Shown: positions 26,478-38,233 of the stretch, in pieces | How positions within the stretch are numbered: position 1 is the stretch's first letter | Layout: every line of letters starts with the position of its first letter | Source of the DNA: Rhodocollybia butyracea | Taxonomy: Eukaryota; Basidiomycota; Agaricomycetes; Agaricales; Omphalotaceae | Assembly (NCBI GenBank): GCA_015501585.1 | Contig: JADNRY010000172.1 | Location: 62,001 to 126,000, forward strand | Length of the DNA: 64,000 nt | Reading direction: 5' to 3' | Notes under the pieces: generated by a model | Told to the model about the DNA's origin: nothing | Database searches by the model: none | The model's input: only the letters and a program-made list of their open reading frames with translations | Made by a program: the position numbers and the translations under genes

Positions 26478-27902
26478 ATGCACGTCCAAGTGGGGGCTTC
26501 AGGTGAGTTAGCCTTCCCTATCAGACTCGAAAAAAGTGCCCCACTGATAATGCATGATTCCGAAAGTGTTAGGATTGGTGATCACAGGATGTGATATTGC
26601 TCTTACCAGGCGGGGGGAAGTGCAGTACATGTGGAGGTGAGCGAGGGGGGTTTTCTTGGAGTTACTTAACAACCATTTCAGAAAACCTTTGCGTATAACC
26701 TTTGTACGTTGTCTTTTCGTTTTGATGCGATATCTCCCAATCGCAATCAATATGTATGTAGAAAAGCTATTCCCCAGAGGCCGAAAACAATTTGGATTAC
26801 TAATTAGCATGCTATAGTGTCGACACAGTTCTTGCGAGTATGTGGCTAGTAGATGGTGCTGAACAGGTCCCAGAAGAACATTGCAGGAACATATTGCTTT
26901 TCCGGACTATCGCATTCTCCGCCATGCTTGTGTTACTTGAATTGGTTCTGATGCTTAGAGGTCCGTCCAAAGACAACTCCGTGGCTTTCATCTTCTGATG
27001 CTCAATTTTCTAGTCTATGCCCTATATGACCGAAGTCGAGCAATCGGAACATTTCTCTTGTCCCTGCTTGTGACAAGGATCGCTTCATCAGGCTACACCG
27101 CCCATGATCATGTGTTGCGATTCCCAGAGAAGATCAAGTTTACTAGCCACTGTATCCCCGGACTTGATTTTAAAAATGCTCGTAATCCGGTCTGGGTGAT
27201 CATGTTCGTCCTTACCAATGTTTTCGATATTTCACTAACGAAAAGATCCTAGTTACGGGGAGTTGATTGTTCAGTCGGCGATCATTATTCTAGCTATGAA
27301 GCGCACCGTCTGGGACTTTCGCCAGTATTCTCACTCGCTGTTCCCTGTCTTGAACAGAGATGGTTTGAGAGTGTTCGGCGCTATTGTTGGTACTAACATA
27401 CCGGTTTACTCTTTGTCATGAACGCATGTATTGACGTATTATCAACAGTGGCGATGGCTGCGATAGTTGCAACATCAGTGAAGCAAGGAACGACAAGTTT
27501 TTTTACATTTCCGTGAGTTGTAGGCCCGTTAGTGATTCCTTTACTGACAATTCTTTCTAGGCTTTTCATGGCATTAGTTTCTGTTACAGTATGTGTGCAT
27601 TGACACTTGGACTACTTACAATATCTCTGACGTGCCTTCAGGGATGTCATACCATTCTCAACCTGCAGAAATTGGAATGGGCTTTAGATGCGAACTCATC
27701 CGAGCAACAGAAAGATATGGAGCTTACTAATATCAACAGTGTGAATGTAATAGAATGGGAAGCACCATGGGATACAACGACGTTTCAGATGATCGAGGAT
27801 GCTACTATCACTAGACCTGAGCAAGACGCGGGCTCATCGAGCTCGGGGATGCCATGTATGCAATGTAACAACTTGTTTATACTAGATGCGGATTTGGTAT
27901 AA
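26478..27902 (+). CDS. DUF6533-like multi-pass membrane protein, copy A (possibly frameshifted)
   Basis: The first exon is MHVQVGAS, ending at a GTGAGT donor. Next come VLGLVITGCDIALTRRGEVQ, then PLRITFVRCLFVLMRYLPI, the DUF6533-like core. Membrane segments follow with WLVDGAEQVPEEHCRN, VYALYDRSRAIGTFLLSLL, CIPGLDFKNARNPVWVIMF and MKRTVWDFRQYSHSLF. The C-terminal cytosolic tail contains GCHTILNLQKLEWAL. Stop is TAA 27900-27902. The family has about seven hydrophobic helices and no known function. The in-frame splice that other copies allow after the WVIMFV segment is one base out here (27219/27252), so copy A may be broken or use another junction. It lies 17 kb from the main array at 45-59 kb. 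Confidence 0.68.
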
Positions 27903-28543
27903 ATCTGGCAGGCCCAAGAATTATTCGCTGAACTTGAATCGAAGGAGCTTTATTCGCGGTTATTTCGGGAGTAGGCGCTGGCGCATAGTAATGTATTAAC
28001 CACTGGGAGTATCCGCAGATTTCCGTGTACGTACAGCTGCCAGCTGGTCAGAGTCATTATGCGAGAGGGAGGGAAGCGCGAATACAGTGCGAGCAACGTT
28101 GAGACTCGCTGAGACGCGATGACGGAGCACTCTTGAGTCCGCGACACGTTCTCGGCTGGCCCAATCACCCGCAGACGCTATCTTTCCTTTCGAAGGCAAC
28201 TGCCAAATCGATTCACCTTTTTCTCTGGTTCACCGTATATTGTACTTACACATCCGTACGGATTGTCAGTGTATAATGAGTCTAGACTAAAATTTACTCA
28301 GCTACTTGGATCAGCTTAGATCCTATCTAGACCGCAGGCTTGCCTCCGAAGTAAACACCAACCATAAGTCCGCCAAAAGGCTGGCGCGCCCAGCCACATG
28401 CACAATTTTACATATCCAATTCAAGAGCGGAAGAGTTCCTTGAAGGGCACTAGAGGGTCGTAAACCGTATTTTATCGTGTTTCTGTTTTCTCTCTTTTAG
28501 TAAGTAACATGAGATACATAGTCTTGAGCGAGTCATAGTATGT

Positions 28544-30046
28544 TCATTCCCAGTCGCTGTCTCCGTCCGACTCGGTGTCTTTCTTCTCCTCTTGCTGAGC
28601 TTCTCCACTTGCGCTTACATTTCCAGACACAACATCATAGCTATCTTCGCTGCTTTCTCGAGGGCTGGTATTGGCAGGAGTATTGATCTGCGATGAAGGA
28701 GCAGAAGACTTTTCCGGTCCTGACGACTCGGAAGGATGAGCTTCCGGACTCTCAGCCTTCTTTGTGACATTGGAAGCGGAACCGTCATCGACGTCATCGT
28801 CCTCCCAACTAAAGTCGTCTTCATTCTCCATTGTACCTGTTATGTATGAGTTCGCAATGCAACTACATCACAAAGGAGCATACCCTGCAGCAGCGCTTTC
28901 CGTTTCTCTTCTTCAGTTTGAATCTGGTGTACTCTGAAAAAGTAGCGTTTCCAGAAGACATCTTTCGATAATTCCGAGGGAACTATGGGAAAATAAAAAC
29001 TCGTAAACTGAATGCAGCATAAACATGCATACCTAGAGAGTTTAAAGTAGTCTGCAACGTCTGTCCGTCTTCGGATCCGAGAGTTTGGTCAATTATGGCT
29101 GTCCAATGCACACTTTCTATTCCGCCCTCTTGAGAGTCGACATCGGAAACCAGCCAATGCATGTAAATCTCTTTGATTCCTCCATCTGCTTCTGGATCAT
29201 GCTTCAAGATTTCAGGATCGCTCCGTAGTCGTTTGAGCAAGGCTTCAGCACGTGTAGTAACTGCGTTCTGCAAGTTTGCTTTGCCTTTACCCTTGTCGTT
29301 GGCCGGTAGATCTCCTGTATCCGAAGGCAACATCCACATATCTGAACCATCCCAGATTAAACCAGAGTCACCGGTTCCAGCTTCGTCTGGAGGTAAAACT
29401 TTGACTGCGTCTCTCAGAACTTCACCAGCTTCCCGCAGCAGCACTTCACTCTTGTGTACATATTCCTCGGCTTGGGTTCTGGTGACGCCTTGTAACCGTT
29501 GGAATTCCGTTGTTAATGTCGTCCGAAGTTGGCTGAAATCGGTATTTTCGGGAAAATGTTTCAGCGACTCTGGCAGATTGGCCTGGACAGTTGAAACAAC
29601 ATTGGGAGGAAGTGAGGACTGTAGACGTGAAAACATATTTTGAATGGAAGTGTTGCTCGTCGGAGCTGCTTCATTCTCTGGAGAAGAGGTAGCTTCCGGC
29701 TTCAACGTCTCGCTGGATGTTCTTGGTTCTTCGGACTGAGAACCAGAAGGTGTACTTGTCGCCACCTGACTTTCGCCAGTTGACGTTAATTTGGTGAGCT
29801 CTTTCTGAGCTTGCGATACAACACCGCTAAGATCTTTGCGTGCTACTTCAAGAGCAGTTTGACTCTGGTTTACTGTTTGCTAAATGCCATACTTGGGTGA
29901 AGCAAAAAACGTACCTGCTTCCCTGCCCATCCCCAAAAACGTCCCAGCTGGCCAATTACTTGCGATACCTCTTCATTTAAGCTTTGCCCAGCCTGCGGCG
30001 GCGTACTAGTTCCACCAGCAACATCATAGGGATCAAGAAAGTTCAT
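28544..30046 (-). CDS. BSD-domain protein
   Basis: From the ATG at 30044-30046 the protein begins MNFLDPYDVAGGTSTPP and continues into QVIGQLGRFWGWAGKQ, a helical region usual in BSD/synapse-associated-type proteins. After a long Ser/Thr/Glu-rich middle with coiled-coil character, a short exon near 28880-28985 carries the BSD hallmark around VPSELSKDVFWKRYFFRVHQI, with the conserved Phe-Trp pair. The tail is strongly acidic (DDFSWEDDDVDDG) and ends DSDGDSDWE, stop at 28544. The domain is found in TFIIH p62 and in membrane-trafficking proteins; the architecture here matches the latter. It is convergent with DUF6533 copy A. Confidence 0.82.
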
Positions 30047-30103
30047 GGTTTAAATCAAGTTAACAAGATGACATAATTTCTATTATACAAGTCTAATCAA
30101 AAT

Positions 30104-31551
30104 CTACGCAGCGACTGCAATCTTCGGTGCCGATCGTAGTGTGTTCATCTCATACACACTTTTTGGACAAGAAGCTGGAATCTGCCCATACTTATGTGCG
30201 GCACATTCGGCTAAAAAGTCGCCGAACATCTACACAAGCCATAAGCTAGAGAATCATTCAAGCAAGAAACGAGACTGACCTCGATTGTGTCTAGTGGACC
30301 ACCAGCGCTCTCAGGATGGAACTGTACACCCCAAACATTCTTGCCTGAATCCACAGTCGACTTGATCCCTTCGACAGAGGAATCATTACAATTGATGAAA
30401 AACGGCTCCCAGCCCTGTGGGAAGGGATCCTGGAGCTTCAGAGCATACTGATGATTTTGACTGGCAGACGGGATTAACAGAATGAAAGATGAGAGAAGTC
30501 GTAAAATTTACCTGGTAACGTATACTCGTCCAGCTTTGATAGATCCAGACGACGCAAGAGCGAGTACAGGTTGGTTGTGTCCACGATTTCCAAAGGTCAT
30601 CCGGTATGCATCGAGACCTGCAGCCATTCCAATAATCTGATGACCCATGCAAATACCAAATATCGGTTTGGACCATTCTTCCAAGGTGCGACGAAGGATA
30701 AGAGCAGCCTCCAGACAGTGTTGTGGGTCACCAGGGCCATTGCTGAGGAATAAACCATCGTACTGATCCCGAACAGCATTGAAATCGTAATTCCAGGGCA
30801 TGACGGTAACAGAAGCACCTCGGCGTATGAGAGAGCGCGAAATATTAGCTTTGGCGCCGAAATCCAACAAAGCTATCTTCAGGGAGCCGCTTGGGTTAAG
30901 AACGTACGGTTCCTTCGTAGAGACCTGATCGACAAGGTTTTCGAGTGAAGGGTCCCAATATTCCTCTGGTTTGGGCGCAGGTAGCGATGCATCGGAACCC
31001 ACAGTGAGACGACCAAGAGTTGTTCCCTGGTCTCGCAAAAGACGCGTGATCGCGCGAGTATCAACACCAGTAATCCCAGGAACATCGTGTCGCTGGCACC
31101 AAGAAGCCAGTGACTCGGTGGCGAGGTAGTGAGAGAATTTTTCGGCGACATCACTGACAACTACAGCAGCACATTGTATTTTCTGAGATTCAAGGACAAC
31201 TCCGACGTCCTGAGCATCAACAGGCGTTACGTTTGAAGGAACGCCATAATTTCCAATAAGAGGTGTTGTGAAAACTAGGATCTGGCCACGATACGACGGG
31301 TCGGTCATGGATTCAGTGTCTATCGCAGAGTCGGTATAAAAGCAAAGCAACAGTCAGATAAAATACTTACATGACGTTATTGAAGTGGAAAAGACAGTTT
31401 CCCCATAAATACTTTTGGGAGCTCCAAATGAACGACCAATAAATGACTGGCCGCTTTTGAAATGTAGCGCAGCCTGTGGTAGTACAGATGTACTGGAGGC
31501 AGTGGCTAACCCTCGAGAAAGACGAGGAAAATAGATAAGATTTCGATACAT
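30104..31551 (-). CDS. CPA1: arginine-specific carbamoyl-phosphate synthase, small (glutaminase) subunit
   Basis: This subunit hydrolyses glutamine and passes ammonia to the large subunit for arginine synthesis. The ATG at 31549-31551 (MYRNLIYFPRLSRGLAT) gives a basic, hydroxylated, likely mitochondrial presequence. Then AALHFKSGQSFIGRSFG and GETVFSTS, an intron, and ILVFTTPLIGNYGVP. The glutaminase has the nucleophile in PIFGICMGHQIIG and the catalytic His-Glu in VWGVQFHPESAGGP. SNGPGDP and the FGNRGHNQPV loop are also present. The C-terminus ends RSAPKIAVAA, stop 30104-30106. All catalytic residues are present. A spliced uORF (31569-31698) resembling the arginine attenuator peptide ends 17 nt before this ATG, implying translational repression by arginine. 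Confidence 0.95.
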
Positions 31552-31568
31552 GGCAGAAAGCAGATTGT

Positions 31569-31698
31569 TCAACGAGTTGGGAGAGAAAATACGAGGTCGC
31601 TTAGATAGCTTTGAGAAAAAAGTGTAGATATGTCAGAGAGAACTGGAGGTAACAAAATTGCAAGCTTACTCGTCACAGGTGTTTTGAGTGAAGAACAT
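31569..31698 (-). CDS. spliced uORF resembling the arginine attenuator peptide (AAP)
   Basis: The ATG at 31696-31698 reads MFFTQNTC, then an intron 31609-31669 (GTAAGC donor, CAAAG acceptor), then DYLSDLVF and SLPTR, stop 31569-31571. The 21-residue product shares its core with ascomycete AAPs: the yeast CPA1 leader has T-C-Q-D-Y-I-S-D-H-I-W and Neurospora arg-2 has S-Q-D-Y-L-S-D-H-L-W. The Asp-Tyr-x-Ser-Asp block, which contains the Asp essential for stalling, is kept; the C-terminal Trp is Phe here. In ascomycetes the nascent AAP stalls ribosomes at its stop codon when arginine is abundant. Placement 17 nt before the CPA1 start supports the same role. Unspliced, the frame stops right after the donor (D-E-stop). 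Confidence 0.72.
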
Positions 31699-31743
31699 AA
31701 ACAAGCTCAGATGGCAGCTGAGGAAGTAGAGGTGAAAAAATTT

Positions 31744-31749
31744 TGACTC
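31744..31749. promoter_or_regulatory. possible Gcn4/Cpc1 site (TGACTC)
   Basis: TGACTC lies about 46 bp upstream of the uORF start in the CPA1 promoter. It matches the core of the TGASTCA element bound by the general amino-acid control activator, but lacks the final A. Such a short match could be chance. Confidence 0.25.
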
Positions 31750-31790
31750 GTGCGCGGGAAAAATGTAAATCACCATCAGTGGGCGCTTAA

Positions 31791-32065
31791 TTCGTCAACG
31801 CTCGCTCAATAATCTAGTGACCAGAGCGGACTAAGGAGCCTGGTCTGAATTGATATTACATTACGCGCTAATGCTCACAACCCATCTTATCTTACAATAC
31901 CCGCGTCTCGCAGTACCAAAACCCTGTTGGAATAACAGACCTTGCCGTGTGCCACCTCTATGATCAGAGTCGGGGACTTGCCGTGCGACGCATGGCATTA
32001 CGGATTCGTCAACCGCTCAATAATCTTGAATCTTAGTGACCAGAGCGGACTGAGGAGCCTGGTCT
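31791..32065. repeat. pair of direct repeats in the CPA1/monooxygenase intergenic region
   Basis: Copies at 31791-31846 and 32005-32065 share TTCGTCAAC, CGCTCAATAATC, TAGTGACCAGAGCGGACT and GGAGCCTGGTCT. They differ by a short indel. The function is unknown; they may be regulatory or a decayed repeat. Confidence 0.75.
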
Positions 32066-32409
32066 AGATCGATTGGTCTGGATCGATTAAAATAGGGGAA
32101 GAATATGCCGCTTTGGGTTGGTACACTCTCCCTCACCGTCTTCATCGTTGCTGTGGTTGACTGTAGTCTTGTTCGTGGAATTACTATGTTTCTAGTCGAA
32201 TTGGTACTAGTAGTCTCTTCCTGGATGTTTTTTGCGATCCGAACGCACAAAACCCACCAACCACCGTCCCGTTATTCTAGCTATGGCGACCCTTCTCACC
32301 TATTTTGCGAAAAAGCGAAAAAATCGGGTATAGCCTCGTTATGCATTGAAAAAAACTACATACAGAAATTTTTTCTAGATTGTTTCTCTTCTCTTCTTTC
32401 CTCACATAG

Positions 32410-34285
32410 ATGATGTCGGAATCGAAGAAACTTCGAGTTGGAATTTGGTACGTATTTCTGTTGGTGTCTGTTCTCAGCTTGCTCATTTGCGATTTGCGAT
32501 TTAGCGGAGGTGGTATAGGTACGAAGGTTTACATAAGTCAGCGATGGCCGTTGAATATTGAATACTCTGCGAAGGTGGTCTTGTATGTGCGTTAGCACTG
32601 TCACGACATAGCCATATCGATGTGGACGTATATGAAAGTTCTGCTTCGTTCTCAGAAGTCGGTGTTGGGATAGGTGCCGTGAAGCCTGGAGCTTTGGCAT
32701 ATAAGGCTAAACTTACGCATCGCTTAGGTATCTGGCCGCGAGATTGGGGTATTTTGAAGGAACTGGGACTCGAAGATGATTTACTTCAAGCTGTACAGGG
32801 ACGGTTCTCCGACAATGAAGGTGAGAATCATCATCGCGACCAGAAGAAACATCCGATAGTTAAAATGTGCCTAGTTCCAACTTTCAGCTACCGCAAATCA
32901 GACCAGGCTACTGGGATATATATTACTACACTCTATGCGAAATTAGGTGTGTTGACCTCATTCTGTAGTTTTCTGCTACCCATATTAAGCTGGAATATAG
33001 GAGGATTGAAGCCTTTCTATCGTCCAGACTTTCAGAAAATAATTCTTCGAAATTTGCCAGATCATTGCACCCTGCATGTAAGCAAACGGGTCAAGGCTTA
33101 TTCGGTATTACAGTCTGGGGAGGTCGAAATTCTCTTCGAAGACAAAACTAAAGCAAGTTGTGACTTGCTAGTGGGCGCTGATGGAATAAAATCTGCCGTA
33201 CGAAAGACTCTACTCAGCCGGGAAGCTCACCATTTTAAAAATCTGGGAGAAGTGGAGAAGGCAAGAGACATCAAGTCTTCAGTCGAAGCTTCATGGACTG
33301 GAGTGGTCGCATATCGTACGATAATCCCTAGTGATGTTCTAGTTGCCCGTTTTCCAAATCACCCAGTATTCACCCAGCCTACGCAGGTAGGTCCGGTTTT
33401 CTCCATTAATCTATGACTGAAGCCTTTCTCCCAGTATCTGGGTCGCGATACAGCAAGTACCTCTCCTATGCACTATCCCGTATTTTTTGGTTGACGACAG
33501 TATTTTTTTTCTAGCATGTCATAGCATATCCTATCGCTAAGGGTCGTATGGTCAACTTTGCTGCCTTCCGTACACGATATGACCTTGAAGGCCAAGCTTT
33601 TGAAGGCCCCTGGGCTTCCACGATCAATGACTGGGATCCAACTGTGTTTGATGGCTGGGAACCAGCTCTAAAGGCTCTTGTGGAGGTAAGACCCCCACGA
33701 GGATACAGTGGGTCCTACATCATGACATCTGTCCCAACAGTGTGTGGGGAAAAATCCCTTGAAATGGGCAATACACGTCGTGAAGCCGTTGCATTCCTTT
33801 GTTTCCAGCACTGATGCTGTTGCATTGGTTGGGGATGCCGCGCACGCTATGGAACCTTTTCAGGGTGAGATTTGAGCGTTCCGAGTTTAATAACGGTACT
33901 TATCCTGAAGTGTAAAGGGATGGGGGCAGGTTCGTCAATCGAGGTGAGTTCGTCGTGTACTTGGAAAGGTTTCCTCTATTCCTTATTATTTATCTCAAAG
34001 GATGCCTACATCCTCGCAGCAGTACTTGGACATTCGAAAACAACCAAGAAAAACCTTACTACAATGCTGTCTAAATACGATGAACTGAGGCGACCTTTTG
34101 TCCGCAACGTTCAAGCTGCTTCTCGATCCTCAGGAAGAAACTTTGCGCTGCATAGTCCCAGGCCGAGTTTCGATCCATCGAAATTCGAGGATTTGCAACA
34201 GCTTATAGAGACCGTAGACAAGCGTTGGGAATATTGCTGGAACACTTCGATCAAGTTGGATGAAAATCTGAAGCTGGTTCAGTAG
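32410..34285 (+). CDS. FAD-dependent monooxygenase (salicylate hydroxylase-like)
   Basis: Group A flavin monooxygenases hydroxylate aromatic compounds using NAD(P)H and FAD. After MMSESKKLRVGI an intron leads to the dinucleotide fold around GGGIGGLALALS (32503-32600). VDVYESSASFSEVGVGIG follows, then WPRDWGILKELGLED. After YRPDFQKIILRNLP comes the DG motif CDLLVGADGIKSAVRKTLL, and near 33806-33863 the second FAD motif ALVGDAAHAMEPFQGMGAG. The tail contains EDAYILAAVLG and YDELRRPFVRNVQAASR. Introns break the frame at least seven times. A catabolic or secondary-metabolic role is likely; the substrate cannot be read from sequence. Frame continuity near 32680-32740 needs a splice junction that I did not fix. 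Confidence 0.85.
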
Positions 34286-34359
34286 AATATACTATAAATT
34301 TGAGCACTTATTTAATAGATATCTATGATATATGCACACACTCGAAAATTTACACAAAA

Positions 34360-37300
34360 CTATTGCTTATTACCAGCCCTCCTCGATCTTGGGATATGTG
34401 ATTTCTCGTTTTCCGAGTCTGAATCTGACGCATCATCGTTATAAGCCTGACTCATAGGGCCATACATATCTTCGTTTGAATTTTTGGGAGTAGAAGTAAC
34501 GACTGACTGCGAGGGAAAGCCTGCAAAAAACCTGTTTTGGCCGGTGATTTGGGACAAGCCTCGATATGTGGTGGAGCCTCGTCTAGATGTCTTCACTGTG
34601 ATCGTCTCCTCCACCTCATCCTCTTCTTCAGAATCTTGTTCCAAACGGCCGACAGTAGGCATCGGTTCTTCAGCTCCCGTGTCAGTGTCAGCGATGTCCT
34701 GGAATTGAGAATAAGGGAAATCAATCTGGCTGTCGCTCGCGAGGAAAAGAGGATTTCCAGAAGGCGCAGCATCTGAAAAAGGTTGTTGGGGTGCAAGATC
34801 AGATGCCTCTAACGTCGTCGACGGCTGCTCATCGTTTGGAAATGATTGTAGCTCATCAGCCTGCGTTGATTCTGGTGCAGGCGAGGAAGAAGGAAGATCA
34901 GGCTTCAATGTTGTCCATGATGATTCAACAACATTTCCTCGAGGCGTAGAAGACTCCTGGGATATCACCGATCCCTTATTAAGCGTCGACCTCGGCTTAG
35001 AGGCTGAACGCAGACGTCTCGGAGATGGCTGAGGAATAGACGGCGACGGACTCGCTGCTTGTACACTCATTTGTACGCTCTGCTTGGATCGGTTCCGTGT
35101 CAGCCTGACCACGCTCTCTCTAACATCAACCTCATGCTTCGACAGCGGCTGGGAGGCGGGGTTTCTGTTAGACCGACGAAGTCCAGTTACTGGCTTCGAA
35201 GGAGTTTTAGTAGTGGGGGTGTTGTTTATGAGAGGAGTTGCTGTAGCGAGTACGCTTTCGATGGGACTATGTGATCGCGGTGATGGAAGAATTGGTTCAA
35301 TGGGATCATGTTCGTCAGTAGGCGGCGAATCAGGTAGCGTTTGCTCAGTCGCCAACGTGGGAGACACACCATCTGACAGAACGGTAGACATCTCTGACAT
35401 CTCTTCAACAGAAGGACCAATGAGAGTTTGATCATCGGGTACAGCATGTTCACCTAATCCAGCAGTCGAGTTCGTTTTGGAATCGTTGGAGATGTTCACG
35501 ACGGATGGGTGAGGGATTTTATGACCATTAGGCTCGGCTTCTTCAGCAGTAGCAGACTCGTAGCCCGCATCATCTGACTCGGAATCCGACCAACCAGAAG
35601 GCCTGGTCGACAAAGCCCGTTTACCAGATTTAAGTTGTTTCACAATTGGCTCCTCTTCCAAAACCACGGGGTTCCGTTTACGACTATTCGACGCAATAGC
35701 GGCGGGTAATACACTATCTAGAGTCAGCCGCCTTCTGGGACCCCGGACGAGAGCTTCCAGATTTATATTTGCAAATTGTTCAACGGGGTTGGGCGTAGGT
35801 ATAGGTAGTGGTGGCTTGGATACCGTTTGGTCATTATCAAGGGAGTAATCGCCATCTTCGTCACTAGATTCAGAAGCAGTGGAGTGAGCAAGAGATAATT
35901 TAGTTGGGACTGGTGCGGTCTCCGCAGGTCTATCCACACTGGGAGCGGGCTTCAAGGAGATAATGTCGGAATGAGAATATGAGGAAAGAAAAAGATGAGG
36001 AACGGAGGTACGAACGCGAATGGATGAATGATCATACCCGATTCGCGCCCCGTTGCTTCGCAGCTGCAAGAATATTCGCTGATGATACCACTTTCGGAAG
36101 AGAGCGCATTGAAGTGCTAGACGAAGGTTTCGCCGCGCGCGCGGGAGCAGAAGAAACACGATCTTCTTTTGGAGCAAAGCCCATAGAACGCTCAAGATCG
36201 CGCTGTGTTAGGATTTGTTGGATAGTATCTCGAACTGCATCCAGCTCCACAGGAGTGGGCGCGCGGACTATAAAAAAACCGTTAGCATCTTGTGACATGA
36301 ATTCTCAATACTCGACCTACTGATTTTCTCCTCCTTCTTTTTCCTCTTTGGTTTTGCTTTGGCTAGAGTCAAGATTAGACTAAGCTTTGCGATAGATTGA
36401 AGTGTTATACCCTCAGACGGCTCTACCGTTTCCGACCTTCCATTGATAACTGACTTGCCTGAATAGGAGTCAACACAAGTTTATAAGGATCGTCAAAGTA
36501 CCTACCTTTTGTTGACTTATCCGAGGCTTTTGCCTTAGTTGTACCTAAGCGGATGCTTGTTGAGACGGACAAAGGAAACAAAAACAAGGTCATTAACTAA
36601 CGTTTCTTGGCTGTTCAAACAAAAAAAGATCAAAAATGGTACGTGAAAAACAAAGGAAAGAGTTTACGAGGCGGAACCTGGTCATCCAAGGAGTGTTCGG
36701 CCAAGCCACCTTGAAAGACGCATCACTGTCAGGTAAAAGGTCAAAAAGGGTATACACATACTATTCCCGTCGTTTATGGTTTCAGCTAGTGATTGATAAA
36801 AAGCATTCACATCCGTATTGGCATCTTTTTTGGATTTTCGAGTGGATTTCGGGACTGCGACCGGTGCCACCGTAGTTTCGTTTGGATCTTTTGGAGTGGT
36901 AGGTGGTTCGTCAAAAGAGACTGGAAAAGTATCGGAAACTTTTTTTGTTTTCTTTTTCGGTTTCTTCGTAACACTAGCTTCCGTCTCGGGTACACCGTCA
37001 ATAATGTTCGAAGCAGTACCATCTGGTGGTTCGGTGTCAGCGCGTTTAGTCCTTTTCGACTTCTTTTTGGGGGGCAGTTCTGGGTTTGTTTGAGTGTTTG
37101 TGGTGCTCGTAGGTTCATTACTTGAAGTGGCAGTTGGAGAGACAGTGATGGGACTCGGTTCTGACTGAGATTCCGTTTCGGGGACACTGTCGATAGTGTT
37201 CGAAGCAGTACCATCTGGTAACTCGGCGTCAGCGCGTCTGGTCTTTTTCGACTTCTTTTTGGGGGGCATTTCTGGATTTGTTTGAGTATCTGTGGTACTC

Positions 37301-38100
37301 GGGGATTCCTTACTGGAGGTGGCGGTGGGGGGGACAGTTATGGGGCTCGGTTCTGACTGAGGTTCCGTCTCGGGGACACTGTCAATAGTGTTCGAAGCAG
37401 TACCATCTAGTGATTCAGTGTCAGCGCGTTTGGTCTTTTTCGACTTCTTTTTTGGGGGCATTTCTGGATTTGTTTGAGTGTCTGTGGTACTCGAGAGTTC
37501 CTTGCTGGAGGTGGCAGTAGGAGAGACAGTTATGGAACTCGGTTCTGATCGAGGGACTTCCAATGCAGGAGAAGCCTCGGTTGAAGGGTCATCGGGAGTT
37601 TGGTTCGGTGAAGTGGAAGAAGTGGTAGAATTCGGCTTCCGTCGCTTCGCGGGAGGAAGATTCTGGGACACTGGAAGAAAGTGAACATGTTTTTCTGCAT
37701 TTTGAGGAAGCTGCGTAAAGTCAAACAGATAAGCTCAAGCCAACAAGTACAATTCACATTGCGCGTACCGTATCGCCTGTTATTACTCGTACATCAACTT
37801 GCATTTTGGTATGCGCAATTGCATAAAACGCGTCAAAATCATCTTCTGTTAGGTGCGAGTCAAATCAGCACCGATTGTCGCATAGACTAGGAACATACCA
37901 TCATCAAGGTCGACAGTATGTTCTCCGCGAATTTGTGCAAGGTGAATCTCGGTTGAATCAGAAAGCCCGAGCTTCGTTCTGACAACGTCTTTCGTCTCAT
38001 CTAGTGTATTTTCTACATCGAGAATGATATTAGACTGAAAGATGGGTCCTTGACAAGAATTTACCTCTAAAAAGCCTGTCGAAAGTTCTATTCTCTGCAT
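34360..38100 (-). CDS. large low-complexity protein with ubiquitin-like/PB1-like N-terminus and 64-residue repeats
   Basis: No name is recognised. From the ATG at 38098-38100 (MQRIELSTGFLE), an intron at about 38043 joins to NIILDVENTLDETKDVVRTK, then LGLSDSTEIHLAQIRG, DDFDAFYAIA and VDVRVITGDT. This looks like a ubiquitin- or PB1-like beta-grasp domain. The next exon (to about 36740) has three and a half 64-residue repeats with NPEMPPKKKSKKTKRAD, alternating acidic/Ser and Lys-rich runs. A short exon at 36300-36050 (PVELDAVRDTIQQILTQRDL) is helical. The last exon, about 36000-34360, is disordered and ends RSRRAGNKQ. A conserved-looking patch TTYRGLSQITGQNRFFAGFP lies near the end. Basic NLS-like clusters suggest a nuclear or nucleolar protein. 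The exon structure at 36300-36760 is uncertain. Confidence 0.6.
37009..37560. repeat. 192-bp tandem coding repeat
   Basis: Units start at the CGAAGCAGTACC motif at 37009, 37201 and 37393, an exact 192-bp period (64 codons). The third unit is partial, and a diverged remnant lies to the left of 37009. All are in frame in the minus-strand gene. Confidence 0.85.
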
Positions 38101-38233
38101 GATACGTGATCCTTGGGATATCTGTATCGCGCTTTCTTTTTCCTGGCGTTTGGACGGAGTCCATATCGCGTGGTAGTGGTTCAGAACGAAAAAGCGCCCA
38201 GGCGCTTATATCATTCCTTTGTTCTTGACCAAG

